DNA of 64,000 bases from Fimenecus sp964527585 (lineage in GTDB: Bacteria; Bacillota; Clostridia; Oscillospirales; Acutalibacteraceae): NCBI GenBank assembly GCA_964527585.1, contig CAZGPE010000002.1:45493-109492 (forward strand), read 5' to 3'. Positions 48,475 through 56,910 of the stretch are shown here, one piece after another. Below the pieces are notes generated by a model. The model did not search any database, was not told the origin of the DNA, and saw only the letters and a list, made by a program, of their open reading frames with translations. The position numbers and the translations under genes were made by a program. How positions within the stretch are numbered: position 1 is the first letter of the stretch; each line of letters opens with the position of its first letter.

Positions 48475-49713
48475 TTACTGTTTTGCACCGGTATCAAACA
48501 TTTCAAGAGCCTTAACCGATGCCGCAAAACAATTTGCCAATCCTTTGGCATTCATATTATCGTAAGTATCACGCCTTGTATGATAATAATTTTCAAGTTT
48601 ATGATTCAATCCGGTAACACCTGTTGCACGGAATCCCGCTTGAGCAAAAGCCGCAGAATCGGTTGCTCCGCCAAGCGGCGGCACCCATCCTTTTTTACAC
48701 GGAACGCCGACTGCCTCAGCCGCTTCCATATATAAGTCGGATACATCTTTATCGGCTTTAACGGTTCCGTTCAAATCACGGTAATTCGTCATAAGATACT
48801 TAGGATCAAAAATCGTATCGTAAGAAATAATAAAGGTCGGCACATCGTCGAATTCGCCTTTATGCGCTTCGCACCATGCTTTCGAACCACGAAGTCCCGC
48901 CTCTTCCGAACCGGTAAGAATGACACCGAGTTCGGTATTTTCAAGTTCGATACCTTCATCTTTAAGCGCTTTAAGAATAGCAATTCCCATATAGCAACCG
49001 GAAAGGTTATCGTTTGCTCCGTCTACGATTCTGTGTCTGTTCCACATCCAGTAAAGACCTACAAGGAACGGTACAAAAAGCAATCCCCAAAGTGCGAATT
49101 TCGTCCAAGTGTCAGTCATTTCGGCAAGTCCGAAAAATCTTCCGTTTACACATGAAATAATCGAAATAACAAGATAATAAACCGCACCTATTCCGCAGAT
49201 TACGGCGTGTCCCTCAAATCCGACTCCGCCAAGTGCATAGTTAACGGGCCATTCCCAGCAAGCATCGGGATGTCCGTTGAACATAATACGGCGCTTAACC
49301 TCGCCCGTCGGTTTTTTAATTGCGGTAACATTATGTCCGGTTTTTTCGGGGAAAAATCTGTCGATAAATTTTTTATAAAATCCAAATTGCATTAATAGAA
49401 TTACAAGTCCCGCCACAATAAGAACAGCGGAAATAACCGGTGCAACAAAGAAAAGCGCAATTGCTATAAGTACAAATGTAATCGTAAAGAAAATCCATCC
49501 GAAAAACGATCCGGGATTTTCCTTGAACGATTCGATTTCGGCACTGTCGCATCCGCAGTCTTTTTTAAGAACTTCAGCCATATATTCGCAAGCCTGAAGT
49601 TCACCTTTTGAGCCGGGGTCTCTTTTTTCGAAGTTTTTGCAAATATGAGTAATCTCGTCAATCATATATTGCGCTGCTTCGTCTTTTTTTGCAATAACTT
49701 TAGATAAATCCAT
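48475..49713 (-). CDS. M28 family zinc peptidase with membrane segments
   Basis: This 412-residue protein has the M28 aminopeptidase ligands: FNGHPDACWEW near 151, DGANDNLSGCYMG near 239, the Glu pair TGSEEAGLRGSKAW near 268 and a C-terminal GLNHKLENYYHTRRD near 380. Unusually, it carries hydrophobic stretches near 75-120 and 185-230 that look like pairs of membrane helices inserted into the peptidase fold. It is probably a membrane-bound exo- or aminopeptidase facing the cytosol or outside; topology is uncertain. The start at 49713 has GGAGG at 8 nt. Confidence 0.85.
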   Translation of the reverse strand: MDLSKVIAKKDEAAQYMIDEITHICKNFEKRDPGSKGELQACEYMAEVLKKDCGCDSAEIESFKENPGSFFGWIFFTITFVLIAIALFFVAPVISAVLIVAGLVILLMQFGFYKKFIDRFFPEKTGHNVTAIKKPTGEVKRRIMFNGHPDACWEWPVNYALGGVGFEGHAVICGIGAVYYLVISIISCVNGRFFGLAEMTDTWTKFALWGLLFVPFLVGLYWMWNRHRIVDGANDNLSGCYMGIAILKALKDEGIELENTELGVILTGSEEAGLRGSKAWCEAHKGEFDDVPTFIISYDTIFDPKYLMTNYRDLNGTVKADKDVSDLYMEAAEAVGVPCKKGWVPPLGGATDSAAFAQAGFRATGVTGLNHKLENYYHTRRDTYDNMNAKGLANCFAASVKALEMFDTGAKQ

Positions 49714-49746
49714 AACCTTTCCTCCAAACATTAAGTTTATATACAT

Positions 49747-49775
49747 ACTTTATCACATCATATTAACGATTTCAA
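49747..49775 (-). promoter_or_regulatory. Promoter of the M28 peptidase gene
   Basis: TTGAAA and TAAAGT are spaced by 17 bp on the minus strand. Confidence 0.6.
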
Positions 49776-49810
49776 TAAAAATTTCACCGCAGATTTATAT
49801 CTTTTCACAG

Positions 49811-49839
49811 TTGATAAACACGCAAATTTTATATATACT
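49811..49839 (+). promoter_or_regulatory. Promoter of the DUF2461-CDF-phosphoesterase-pdp operon
   Basis: TTGATA and TATACT are spaced by 17 bp, about 40 bp before the first ATG. Confidence 0.65.
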
Positions 49840-49880
49840 TATATTATATAATTTAACCAACAAAGGAAGAACACACATAA

Positions 49881-50561
49881 ATGAATATTACTCCTCAGGC
49901 ACTTGACTTTCTCTTTGAAAACAGACTTAAAGACAGCAAAGAATGGTACAGAGAACATAAAGATATACATAAAAAACTTGTAGTTGAGCCGTTTCGTGAA
50001 TTCGTAAACGATATGGCGCCATATATTAACGAAATAGATCCGAAAATTGTATGCAATCCGAAGCGTATTTCGAGAATTTACCGAGATACACGCTTTACAA
50101 AAGATAAATCAATCTTTCGTGATAATCAATGGTACTGTTTTATGAACGGAAGCGAAATGTATGAAGGCTATCCCGCTTTGTTTTTTGACTTCTCCCCGAG
50201 AGGTTTTATTTACGGATGCGGATATTATAAAGCGTCAAAAGGTACTGTTGATGCGATAAGAGAACTTGTTATAAAAAAAGACGAATCATTTATAAAAGCA
50301 AAAAATCTTATTGAATCCGATGAAAAATATTTTTTCGAATCTAATCCGTACAAGAAAAATCATTTTCCGGATGCGGACAAAGATGACTTGAAATGGCTGA
50401 ACATACGAAATTTCTGCGTTATTGTGGAAAGTCAAGATTTCGATTTACTTTTCAGCGACCGTCTTGCAGATGAAATGGGAAAAGAATTTTTGAAATTAAA
50501 GCCCGTATATGATTTTCTTATGAAGGCAGAATCCGTAAACACGGCAAGAGAGACAAAATGA
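49881..50561 (+). CDS. DUF2461 family protein
   Basis: The 226-residue cytosolic protein matches DUF2461 (the TIGR02453 type). It starts with FLFENRLKDSKEWYREHK near 10 and has PKRISRIYRDTRFTKDKSIFRDNQW (in parts) near 60, and PALFFDFSPRGFIYGCGYY near 96. The conserved Arg/Asp residues of RIYRDTRF suggest an enzymatic or nucleic acid role, but the function is unknown. It heads an operon of four genes with overlapping starts and stops. Confidence 0.85.
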   Translation: MNITPQALDFLFENRLKDSKEWYREHKDIHKKLVVEPFREFVNDMAPYINEIDPKIVCNPKRISRIYRDTRFTKDKSIFRDNQWYCFMNGSEMYEGYPALFFDFSPRGFIYGCGYYKASKGTVDAIRELVIKKDESFIKAKNLIESDEKYFFESNPYKKNHFPDADKDDLKWLNIRNFCVIVESQDFDLLFSDRLADEMGKEFLKLKPVYDFLMKAESVNTARETK

Positions 50562-51421
50562 TGAAAAGTGCTAATTTGAAAAAAACAGTATGTTTTATTG
50601 CGGCAACGATTGATTTTATCCTCTTTGCCGTAAAACTGTATATGGCGGTTTCCACTAACAGCATCAGTCTGTATGTTGATTCGCTTAACTCGCTTGCAGA
50701 CACTTTTGTATGTATATTCGCTTTTATCGGATTTATAATCAGTTGCATAAACCCCAACGAAAAATACCCTTTCGGATACGGAAAATCAGAAGAACTGATA
50801 AATCTGTTGCTTTCGAGTGTTATTTTAATAACGGGACTGACTTTTGTTTATTCATCTTTGCAAAGACTTATGTATCCGGTACCTGTTTGGTATTCCGAAA
50901 AGTATGCGCTTACAATTCTCGTAACTGCGGCGGTTAAACTTGTCATGGGTATAATTTTCAAAAATGTCAACAAAAACGAAAATTCCGAAATAATAAAAAA
51001 TCTGAGCACAGACAGTTATCTTGACTTTTTTATGTCTTTTTGTATATTCATTTCATTTACGCTGACTTCAAAATTCGGATATGCAATCGACTCAGTGGCT
51101 GGACTTATTGCTTCCGCAGTGATTATTACAAGCGGAATACACTCTTTTATTAAGTGCTCACGCACAATAATCGGAGAAAAAGATACATTCGCCTGTGAAC
51201 AGGTTAAAAGCATTATCGAACGAGAAAACATTCGTATTTTAAGTATTCACTGCCATTCATACGGCCCCCGTAAAATTATCGTTGCGGAAGTTACTTTAGA
51301 GGATAGCCTCTTAAACGAAGCGCTTAAAACAATTAATTCGTTAAAAGATAAAATTAAAAATCAATTCGGTTATGACTTATTTTTAACCGTAGGAGGAGTT
51401 TATAATGAATACAAAAACTAA
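50558..51421 (+). CDS. Cation diffusion facilitator family transporter
   Basis: The 287-residue protein has six membrane helices and a C-terminal cytosolic domain of about 85 residues. In the CDF family, helices II and V carry Asp/His metal ligands. Here the helix II segment reads YVDSLNSLADTFVC near 38 and helix V reads AIDSVAGLIASAVI near 183, so Asp ligands are present in both. It probably exports Zn2+, Mn2+ or Fe2+. The ATG overlaps the stop of the DUF2461 gene, and its stop overlaps the phosphoesterase start, so the three are translationally coupled. Confidence 0.88.
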   Translation: MMKSANLKKTVCFIAATIDFILFAVKLYMAVSTNSISLYVDSLNSLADTFVCIFAFIGFIISCINPNEKYPFGYGKSEELINLLLSSVILITGLTFVYSSLQRLMYPVPVWYSEKYALTILVTAAVKLVMGIIFKNVNKNENSEIIKNLSTDSYLDFFMSFCIFISFTLTSKFGYAIDSVAGLIASAVIITSGIHSFIKCSRTIIGEKDTFACEQVKSIIERENIRILSIHCHSYGPRKIIVAEVTLEDSLLNEALKTINSLKDKIKNQFGYDLFLTVGGVYNEYKN

Positions 51422-52691
51422 AGGTAAACACAAGAAAAGATTTATTAAATTTTTATGCATTTTCCTTCCCATTGTACTCGTTTATTTGATTGTTACAACG
51501 GCTTTAACCGTTATCGGACTTAAAGCAAACTCAAACAAAATCAAACAACTTTCTAAAATCGAATACGAAAATCAAATCATACCCGAAAACTATGCAAACG
51601 GATGCTGGAACTTACATACCGACAAAGAAATTAAGGTTGTACAGCTTACCGATGTTCATATCGGCGGAGGTTATCTTTCTATAAACAAAGACTCTATGGC
51701 TATAAATGCGGTTGCCGCCATGCTTACAGCCGAAAAACCTGACCTTGTTATCGTAACCGGAGACATTTCTTATCCTGTCCCCTTCCAAGCGGGAACAGCA
51801 AACAATAAATCAGCAGCTAAACTTTTTGCCGAACTTATGGAAACACTCGGCGTCTATTGGACTGTGTGTTACGGAAATCACGACACCGAAGCATACAGTT
51901 ACTATTCAAGAGAAGCCTTAACCGAATTTTATTCAAGCGATGATTATCCTCACTGTCTTCTTCAAAAAGGTCCGGAAGAAGTAGACGGATACGGAAACCA
52001 AGTTATAAACATCGTAAATTCCGATTCGGTAATTACACGCTCCCTTATTCTCTTTGACTCGCATTCTTATATTGACGGGGATATTTTCGGCATAGCGTGG
52101 AAATATGATAATATACACGACAACCAGATTGAATGGTACAAAAACACGGTTTTGTCATTATCCGAAAAGAACACCGAAACAATTAAAAATCTTAATGGTG
52201 AAAAAGCGGATATATATTCATCGCTTAACACTGTCAAAAGTTCCGTATTTATGCACATTCCGCTTACCGAATACAGAACCGCTTGGAACGAATATGTTGA
52301 CAACGGCTATAAAGATACCGAAGATGTAAAATACATTTCGGGAACAGCCGGCGAAAGCGGAAAAGTCGTTTATTGCGGAATAAACGATGATATGCTTTTC
52401 GAAACAATGCTTGAACTTAATTCAACCGATTCCGTATTTTGCGGACACGACCATTTGAATAACTTCTCAATCAACTACAAATCCATAAATCTTAACTACG
52501 GTATGAGCGTTGACTATCTTGCCTATGTCGGAATCTATAAACTCGGTTCGCAAAGAGGCTGCAATGTATTAAATATTTCAGCCGACGGAAATCTCACTTC
52601 GGAAAATCAAAGTTACTATCAGGACAAATATTTATCTCAGTTTGCAAAAGAAGATGTAACAATGCAGACACTCAATGAAGATATGCAATGA
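51405..52691 (+). CDS. Membrane-anchored calcineurin-like metallophosphoesterase
   Basis: This 428-residue protein has an N-terminal membrane helix (about 18-37) and an external phosphoesterase domain. Its metal motifs are QLTDVHIGG near 82, VIVTGDISYP near 116, CYGNHDTE near 156, a FMHIPLTEY histidine near 282 and FCGHDHLNNF near 347. It should hydrolyse phosphodiesters or monoesters outside the membrane; the substrate is unknown. GGAGGAG precedes the ATG, and its start lies within the CDF gene end. Confidence 0.88.
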   Translation: MNTKTKGKHKKRFIKFLCIFLPIVLVYLIVTTALTVIGLKANSNKIKQLSKIEYENQIIPENYANGCWNLHTDKEIKVVQLTDVHIGGGYLSINKDSMAINAVAAMLTAEKPDLVIVTGDISYPVPFQAGTANNKSAAKLFAELMETLGVYWTVCYGNHDTEAYSYYSREALTEFYSSDDYPHCLLQKGPEEVDGYGNQVINIVNSDSVITRSLILFDSHSYIDGDIFGIAWKYDNIHDNQIEWYKNTVLSLSEKNTETIKNLNGEKADIYSSLNTVKSSVFMHIPLTEYRTAWNEYVDNGYKDTEDVKYISGTAGESGKVVYCGINDDMLFETMLELNSTDSVFCGHDHLNNFSINYKSINLNYGMSVDYLAYVGIYKLGSQRGCNVLNISADGNLTSENQSYYQDKYLSQFAKEDVTMQTLNEDMQ

Positions 52692-52699
52692 GGAAGAGT

Positions 52700-54001
52700 A
52701 TGCGTATTACGGATATTATCAAAAAGAAGCGAGACGGATATTCGCTGACAAAGGATGAAATCGAATATTTCGTTCACGGTTATGTATCGGACGAAATTCC
52801 CGACTATCAGATCTCTGCGTTGCTTATGGCGATTTATTTTAACGATATGAGCGACACCGAAACGCTTTTTTTGACAAACGCAATGTTAAATTCCGGAGAA
52901 AAAGTTGATCTTTCATCAATTAAAGGCATTAAAGTTGACAAACACTCTACCGGCGGTGTCGGAGACAAAACCACTTTAATTTGCGCTCCGATTGCTGCGG
53001 CTTGCGGAGTTAAAATCGCAAAAATGTCGGGACGGGGTCTCGGACATACAGGCGGAACCGTTGATAAACTCGAAGCAATTCCCGGTTTTAACACCTCGAT
53101 TGACAGACAGCATTTTTTCGACACCGTAAACAATATCGGAATATGTGTTGTCGGACAGTCGGGTAACCTTTGCCCTGCCGACAAAAAAATCTACGCCCTG
53201 AGAGATGTTACGCAAACAGTTGATAAAATATCTCTTATCGCTTCAAGTATTATGAGCAAAAAACTCGCATCGGGATGCGACAGAATATTGCTCGATGTAA
53301 AAGTCGGAAACGGCGCTTTTATGAAAGATGAGGAAAGCGCAGAAAAATTAGCCGAAACAATGGTCAAAATCGGCAACAACGCCGGCAAAAAGACGAAAGC
53401 GCTGATTACAAATATGAATTCACCTCTCGGAAACGCAGTCGGTAACACTCTCGAAGTAATCGAAGCCATCGAAACCCTTAAAGGAAACGGACCGAACGAT
53501 TTAACCGAAATATCCGTTGAACTTGCCGCAGAGATGATACATCTCGCAACCGAACAAACATTGCCTGAATGCAGAAAAGCCGCCGTAAATTCGATAAAAA
53601 ACGGGACAGCGTTAAAGAAATTTGCGGATATGGTTAAATATCAAGGCGGAAACGAAAGTTATATTTATAACACTTCTTTGTTTGATGAAGCCACTTACTC
53701 TTTAGAAGTTAAATCCGACACAGATGCATTTATTGAGGAAATCAATGCGGAAAAATGCGGGAATGCCGCTAAACTTCTCGGCGCAGGAAGAGAACACAAA
53801 GATGATGCTATTGACTATTCGGCAGGAATTGTTTTCAAAAAGAAAAACGGCGAAAAAATTAAAAAAGACGATGTTCTTGCCGTTTTATATTCAAACAATA
53901 AAAATTCATTAAATTCCGCAGCCGCAGAAATAAAAAGCGCTTATAAATTTACGGATTGTCCGACCAAACCGCAGAAATTGATATTAAAAACCGTAGAATA
54001 G
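52700..54001 (+). CDS. pdp: Pyrimidine-nucleoside phosphorylase
   Basis: The enzyme splits uridine, thymidine or deoxyuridine with phosphate into base and (deoxy)ribose 1-phosphate. The 433 residues contain DKHSTGGVGDKTTL near 81, the KMSGRGLGHTGGTVDKLEAIPG block near 105 (in parts), the phosphate-binding SSIMSKKLASGCD near 183 and DVKVGNGAFMK near 198. The length and motifs match Pdp/DeoA. Its product feeds DeoB and DeoC, encoded about 32 kb away. The start at 52700 has GAGG at 6 nt; an ATG 12 bp upstream lies in that site. Confidence 0.94.
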   Translation: MRITDIIKKKRDGYSLTKDEIEYFVHGYVSDEIPDYQISALLMAIYFNDMSDTETLFLTNAMLNSGEKVDLSSIKGIKVDKHSTGGVGDKTTLICAPIAAACGVKIAKMSGRGLGHTGGTVDKLEAIPGFNTSIDRQHFFDTVNNIGICVVGQSGNLCPADKKIYALRDVTQTVDKISLIASSIMSKKLASGCDRILLDVKVGNGAFMKDEESAEKLAETMVKIGNNAGKKTKALITNMNSPLGNAVGNTLEVIEAIETLKGNGPNDLTEISVELAAEMIHLATEQTLPECRKAAVNSIKNGTALKKFADMVKYQGGNESYIYNTSLFDEATYSLEVKSDTDAFIEEINAEKCGNAAKLLGAGREHKDDAIDYSAGIVFKKKNGEKIKKDDVLAVLYSNNKNSLNSAAAEIKSAYKFTDCPTKPQKLILKTVE

Positions 54002-54043
54002 CGATTTTGAGAGATAAAGCGCAAACAATTTTCGCTTTTTCGA

Positions 54044-54072
54044 TTGACAATTCCGATATTTTATTGTAAATT
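54044..54072 (+). promoter_or_regulatory. Promoter of the Ser-rich protein gene
   Basis: A perfect TTGACA and TAAATT are spaced by 17 bp. Confidence 0.55.
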
Positions 54073-54123
54073 ATAAGAGTATTATTTTGCAAAATTGTTT
54101 CAAGATTGAAAGGGGAAAAAACA

Positions 54124-55104
54124 ATGGCAAAAAAGGAAAAGATTCCGTCAACTCCGGAATCACGAGCAAAAAAACTCGCTGACAAACAAGAGGTTGCTAA
54201 AGTATTTAAGAAGACATTCTTCCCTGCACTTGCAATTTGTCTTTCGCTTTTACTTATCTACTCTGTTTGTTACATATCTTTCTTTGATCCGCAGAAAACC
54301 GTTTCGGACAGCGGCGTAACAGTTAATGCGAACTCTGATTCTTCGAATTCTTCAAGCAGTTCTTCATCGAGCTCTTCAAGTTCATCCGGCAGTTCATCAA
54401 GTTCTTCATCCGATTCTTCGGACGCTAATGTTCCGAGCGGAAATGTTACCGAAATTTCAGCATCAAGTTCAACAGCGGATGTTGTTGATTATTTTAACAC
54501 GGTAATCAATAAAGTTAAGCCCAATGCAAAACAGGTTACACTTAATAAAGAAGTTAACAGTGAAGCAGGCGGAATCGAAGGAAACCTTCCTTCATCGCTT
54601 ACAAGCATGGCTAACTCATTGATTTCAAGCAATATGGGTGAAAAAGATCTTTCTTCTCTTGATCCCGCTGCCGTAAACGCAACCACCGTTGACGAAAAGA
54701 ACGCTATGTTCCCTGTTGAAAACGAAAGTTGGTCAAGTAAACTTACCGCTGACGATGTTGAAAGCGCAAGCGTTTCGGACACTGGAAGTGCATATGAAAT
54801 AACTCTTAAAATCAAAGCTGACGATCCGAGCGAATCAACTGCTCACGGTCAAGGTCATAACGGTAAAGTTTTCTCGGTAATTATGCCGAATATCGTTACA
54901 GATAACGCAGGTCCCGCTGCAAGCATTATTAAAAATGTTAAAACAGGACATAAGGACGGCGTTATTAAAGTTACAGTTGATAAAGCAACCGGAAATGTAA
55001 CACACGCTAATTACTATTATGTTTGGACTCTTTCATTGTCGGCACTCGGAATTGACCTTTCAATTCCCTTCGGTCTTGAAAAAGATTTCACAATCACTTG
55101 GTAA
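54124..55104 (+). CDS. Membrane-anchored protein with Ser-rich linker, unknown function
   Basis: I do not recognise this 326-residue protein. It has a charged cytosolic head (residues 1-35), one membrane helix (about 36-57) and an external part. That part begins with a low-complexity Ser/Gly/Asp linker of about 30 residues (near 73-102). A globular domain of about 210 residues follows (from TADVVDYFNTVINKVKPNAK), with a beta-rich end (YYVWTLSLSALGID, FGLEKDFTITW). The domain may be a ligand-binding or barrier-type fold; no catalytic motif is seen. It has its own promoter and terminator and a GAAAGGGG ribosome binding site, and it appears well expressed. Confidence 0.75.
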   Translation: MAKKEKIPSTPESRAKKLADKQEVAKVFKKTFFPALAICLSLLLIYSVCYISFFDPQKTVSDSGVTVNANSDSSNSSSSSSSSSSSSSGSSSSSSSDSSDANVPSGNVTEISASSSTADVVDYFNTVINKVKPNAKQVTLNKEVNSEAGGIEGNLPSSLTSMANSLISSNMGEKDLSSLDPAAVNATTVDEKNAMFPVENESWSSKLTADDVESASVSDTGSAYEITLKIKADDPSESTAHGQGHNGKVFSVIMPNIVTDNAGPAASIIKNVKTGHKDGVIKVTVDKATGNVTHANYYYVWTLSLSALGIDLSIPFGLEKDFTITW

Positions 55105-55112
55105 ACATTTTT

Positions 55113-55147
55113 AACAAAAAAGCTCTCCGATACGGAGAGCTTTTATT
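55113..55147 (+). terminator. Terminator of the Ser-rich protein gene
   Basis: A 9-bp stem AGCTCTCCG/CGGAGAGCT, extended by A/T pairs, followed by a T-run. Confidence 0.88.
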
Positions 55148-55167
55148 GTATTTTGCTCTTCATTTTA

Positions 55168-55195
55168 TTGACATTGAAACTATATATGGTATAAT
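55168..55195 (+). promoter_or_regulatory. Strong promoter of the zinc-ribbon epimerase gene
   Basis: Perfect TTGACA and TATAAT boxes are separated by 16 bp. Confidence 0.8.
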
Positions 55196-55233
55196 ATTAT
55201 TGCTATATTAATATTTAATTGAGGTGGAAGATT

Positions 55234-56799
55234 ATGGCAGATAAAAAAACCGTAATGCTCACCGGCGCTTCAGGTAATATGGGCTTTGCCGGCTTCAAAG
55301 AGCTTTATGCAAAAAAAGACAAGTTCAACATCACTCTCCTCTTAAGAGGCAGTGAAAAGAACCGCAAAAAATTCGAAGCTTATCTCAACGATCCTTCGGT
55401 TAGAATCGTTTGGGGCGACCTTACGAGATACGATGATGTTCTCGATGCCGTAAACGGTGCGGATTATGTTCTTCATGTAGGCGGAATGGTTTCTCCTTCG
55501 GCTGACTGGAAACCTTACAGAACTCAGAAAACAAACATCGGTGCTGCCGAAAACATCTGCAACGCAGTAAAGGCTCAGCCTAATCCCGATGCAGTTAAAG
55601 TTTGCTACATAGGTACAGTTGCCGAAACCGGAGACAGAAACTATCCTATCCATTGGGGACGCTGCGGCGACCCGCTTAAAGTTTCTATCTACGACCATTA
55701 TGCAGTTTCAAAGTGCCGTGCGGAAGCGGTATTTGTTGAAAGCGGTCTTAAAAACTGGGTAGTTATGCGTCAGTCCGGTATCCTCTACCCCAATATTCTT
55801 AAAAATATGGATCCTATTATGTTCCATGTACCGATTAACGGCGTTCTTGAATGGTGTACTGTCGAAGACTCCGGCCGTTTGCTTGCAAACCTTTGCGATG
55901 AAGACGCAAAAGGAAACCTCGGCGGAGATTTCTGGAACCATTTCTTCAACATCGGTTCCGGTAAAGAATACAGAATTTCCAACTACGAATTCGAACAGCT
56001 TCTTCTCGGAACACTCGGTCTTGCAGGCCCCGAAAAACTCTTTGATCCTAACTGGTTCATCACTAAGAACTTCCACGGTCAGTTCTATGCAGACGGAGAC
56101 AAACTTGAAAACTTCCTTCACTTCCGTGAAAATCTTCCTGTTCAGGATTATTTCAACCGCCTTGCAGATCAAGTTGAATTCTACTTCAAAATTCCGAGAT
56201 ACCTTCCGAAGAACCTTGTTGCCGCTTGTGCAAAACCCTTTATGAAGAAAATCGCTTCAACTCCGGATTTCGGAACACTTGACTGGGCTGCTAAAGACAA
56301 CAAAGTTCGTATGAGCGCTTACTACGGCTCAAAAGAGGAATGGGAAAAACTTCCGACAAAATGGGAAGATTTCGAAATTATTAAATTCGATAAAGACAAC
56401 AGCGCTGCTGAGCAGTATAAACTCGATCACGGTTATGATGAATCAAAACCCGAATCGGAACTTGATATCAACGATATGAAACAAGCTGCTCAATTCCGTG
56501 GCGGTGAATGTCTCTCCGACTCAATGACCAAAGGCGATATGGCAACAAAACTTAAATGGAAATGCGGTCATTGCGGTGCTGAATTCGAAGCAAGCCCCGC
56601 ACTCATCCTTCTCGGCGGTCATTGGTGCCCCGAATGTTATATTCCTCATAAATCTTGGGATTATGACTCAATCGCAAAAACCAACCCCTTCTTTGCTCAG
56701 GTTTGGTACACCAATCACGGTAAAGATGAAAACAATAAATATGATTTCGACGAGTTGTTCCATATCGACGGCGTTGCTTGGGATGATATTAAGAGATAA
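55234..56799 (+). CDS. NAD-dependent epimerase/dehydratase with C-terminal zinc ribbon
   Basis: This 521-residue protein is an extended SDR. It has the Rossmann motif TGASGNMGFAG (8-18), a DYVLHVGGMVSPSADW segment near 77 and the catalytic YAVSK near 154. From about residue 380 it continues into a non-SDR tail ending in a zinc ribbon (CGHCGAEF near 445, HWCPECY near 466). Such a tail is unusual for the family, and the domain could bind a protein, nucleic acid or metal cofactor. The substrate is unknown. Two more SDR-type genes lie just downstream on the other strand. The start at 55234 has GAGGTGG at 7 nt. Confidence 0.85.
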   Translation: MADKKTVMLTGASGNMGFAGFKELYAKKDKFNITLLLRGSEKNRKKFEAYLNDPSVRIVWGDLTRYDDVLDAVNGADYVLHVGGMVSPSADWKPYRTQKTNIGAAENICNAVKAQPNPDAVKVCYIGTVAETGDRNYPIHWGRCGDPLKVSIYDHYAVSKCRAEAVFVESGLKNWVVMRQSGILYPNILKNMDPIMFHVPINGVLEWCTVEDSGRLLANLCDEDAKGNLGGDFWNHFFNIGSGKEYRISNYEFEQLLLGTLGLAGPEKLFDPNWFITKNFHGQFYADGDKLENFLHFRENLPVQDYFNRLADQVEFYFKIPRYLPKNLVAACAKPFMKKIASTPDFGTLDWAAKDNKVRMSAYYGSKEEWEKLPTKWEDFEIIKFDKDNSAAEQYKLDHGYDESKPESELDINDMKQAAQFRGGECLSDSMTKGDMATKLKWKCGHCGAEFEASPALILLGGHWCPECYIPHKSWDYDSIAKTNPFFAQVWYTNHGKDENNKYDFDELFHIDGVAWDDIKR

Positions 56800-56818
56800 T
56801 AATATTTCTCGCAAAATT

Positions 56819-56847
56819 AAAGGACTTACGAAAGTAAGTCCTTTTCT
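56819..56847 (+). terminator. Terminator of the zinc-ribbon epimerase gene
   Basis: A 10-bp perfect stem (AAAGGACTTA with its complement) followed by T-rich sequence. Confidence 0.85.
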
Positions 56848-56869
56848 TATTGTATATGATTTACAAAAA

Positions 56870-56896
56870 TAAAAAAGGTGCGGAAAATCCGCACCT
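56870..56896 (-). terminator. Terminator of the minus-strand dehydrogenase genes
   Basis: An 8-bp stem AGGTGCGG/CCGCACCT followed by a T-run on the minus strand. Confidence 0.85.
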
Positions 56897-56910
56897 AATT
56901 TACGCTAAAA

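Noticed and set aside
54343..54430. Tandem DNA repeat in the Ser-rich region
   Set aside because: The serine codons are mixed without a fixed period, so it is low-complexity protein sequence, not a DNA satellite.
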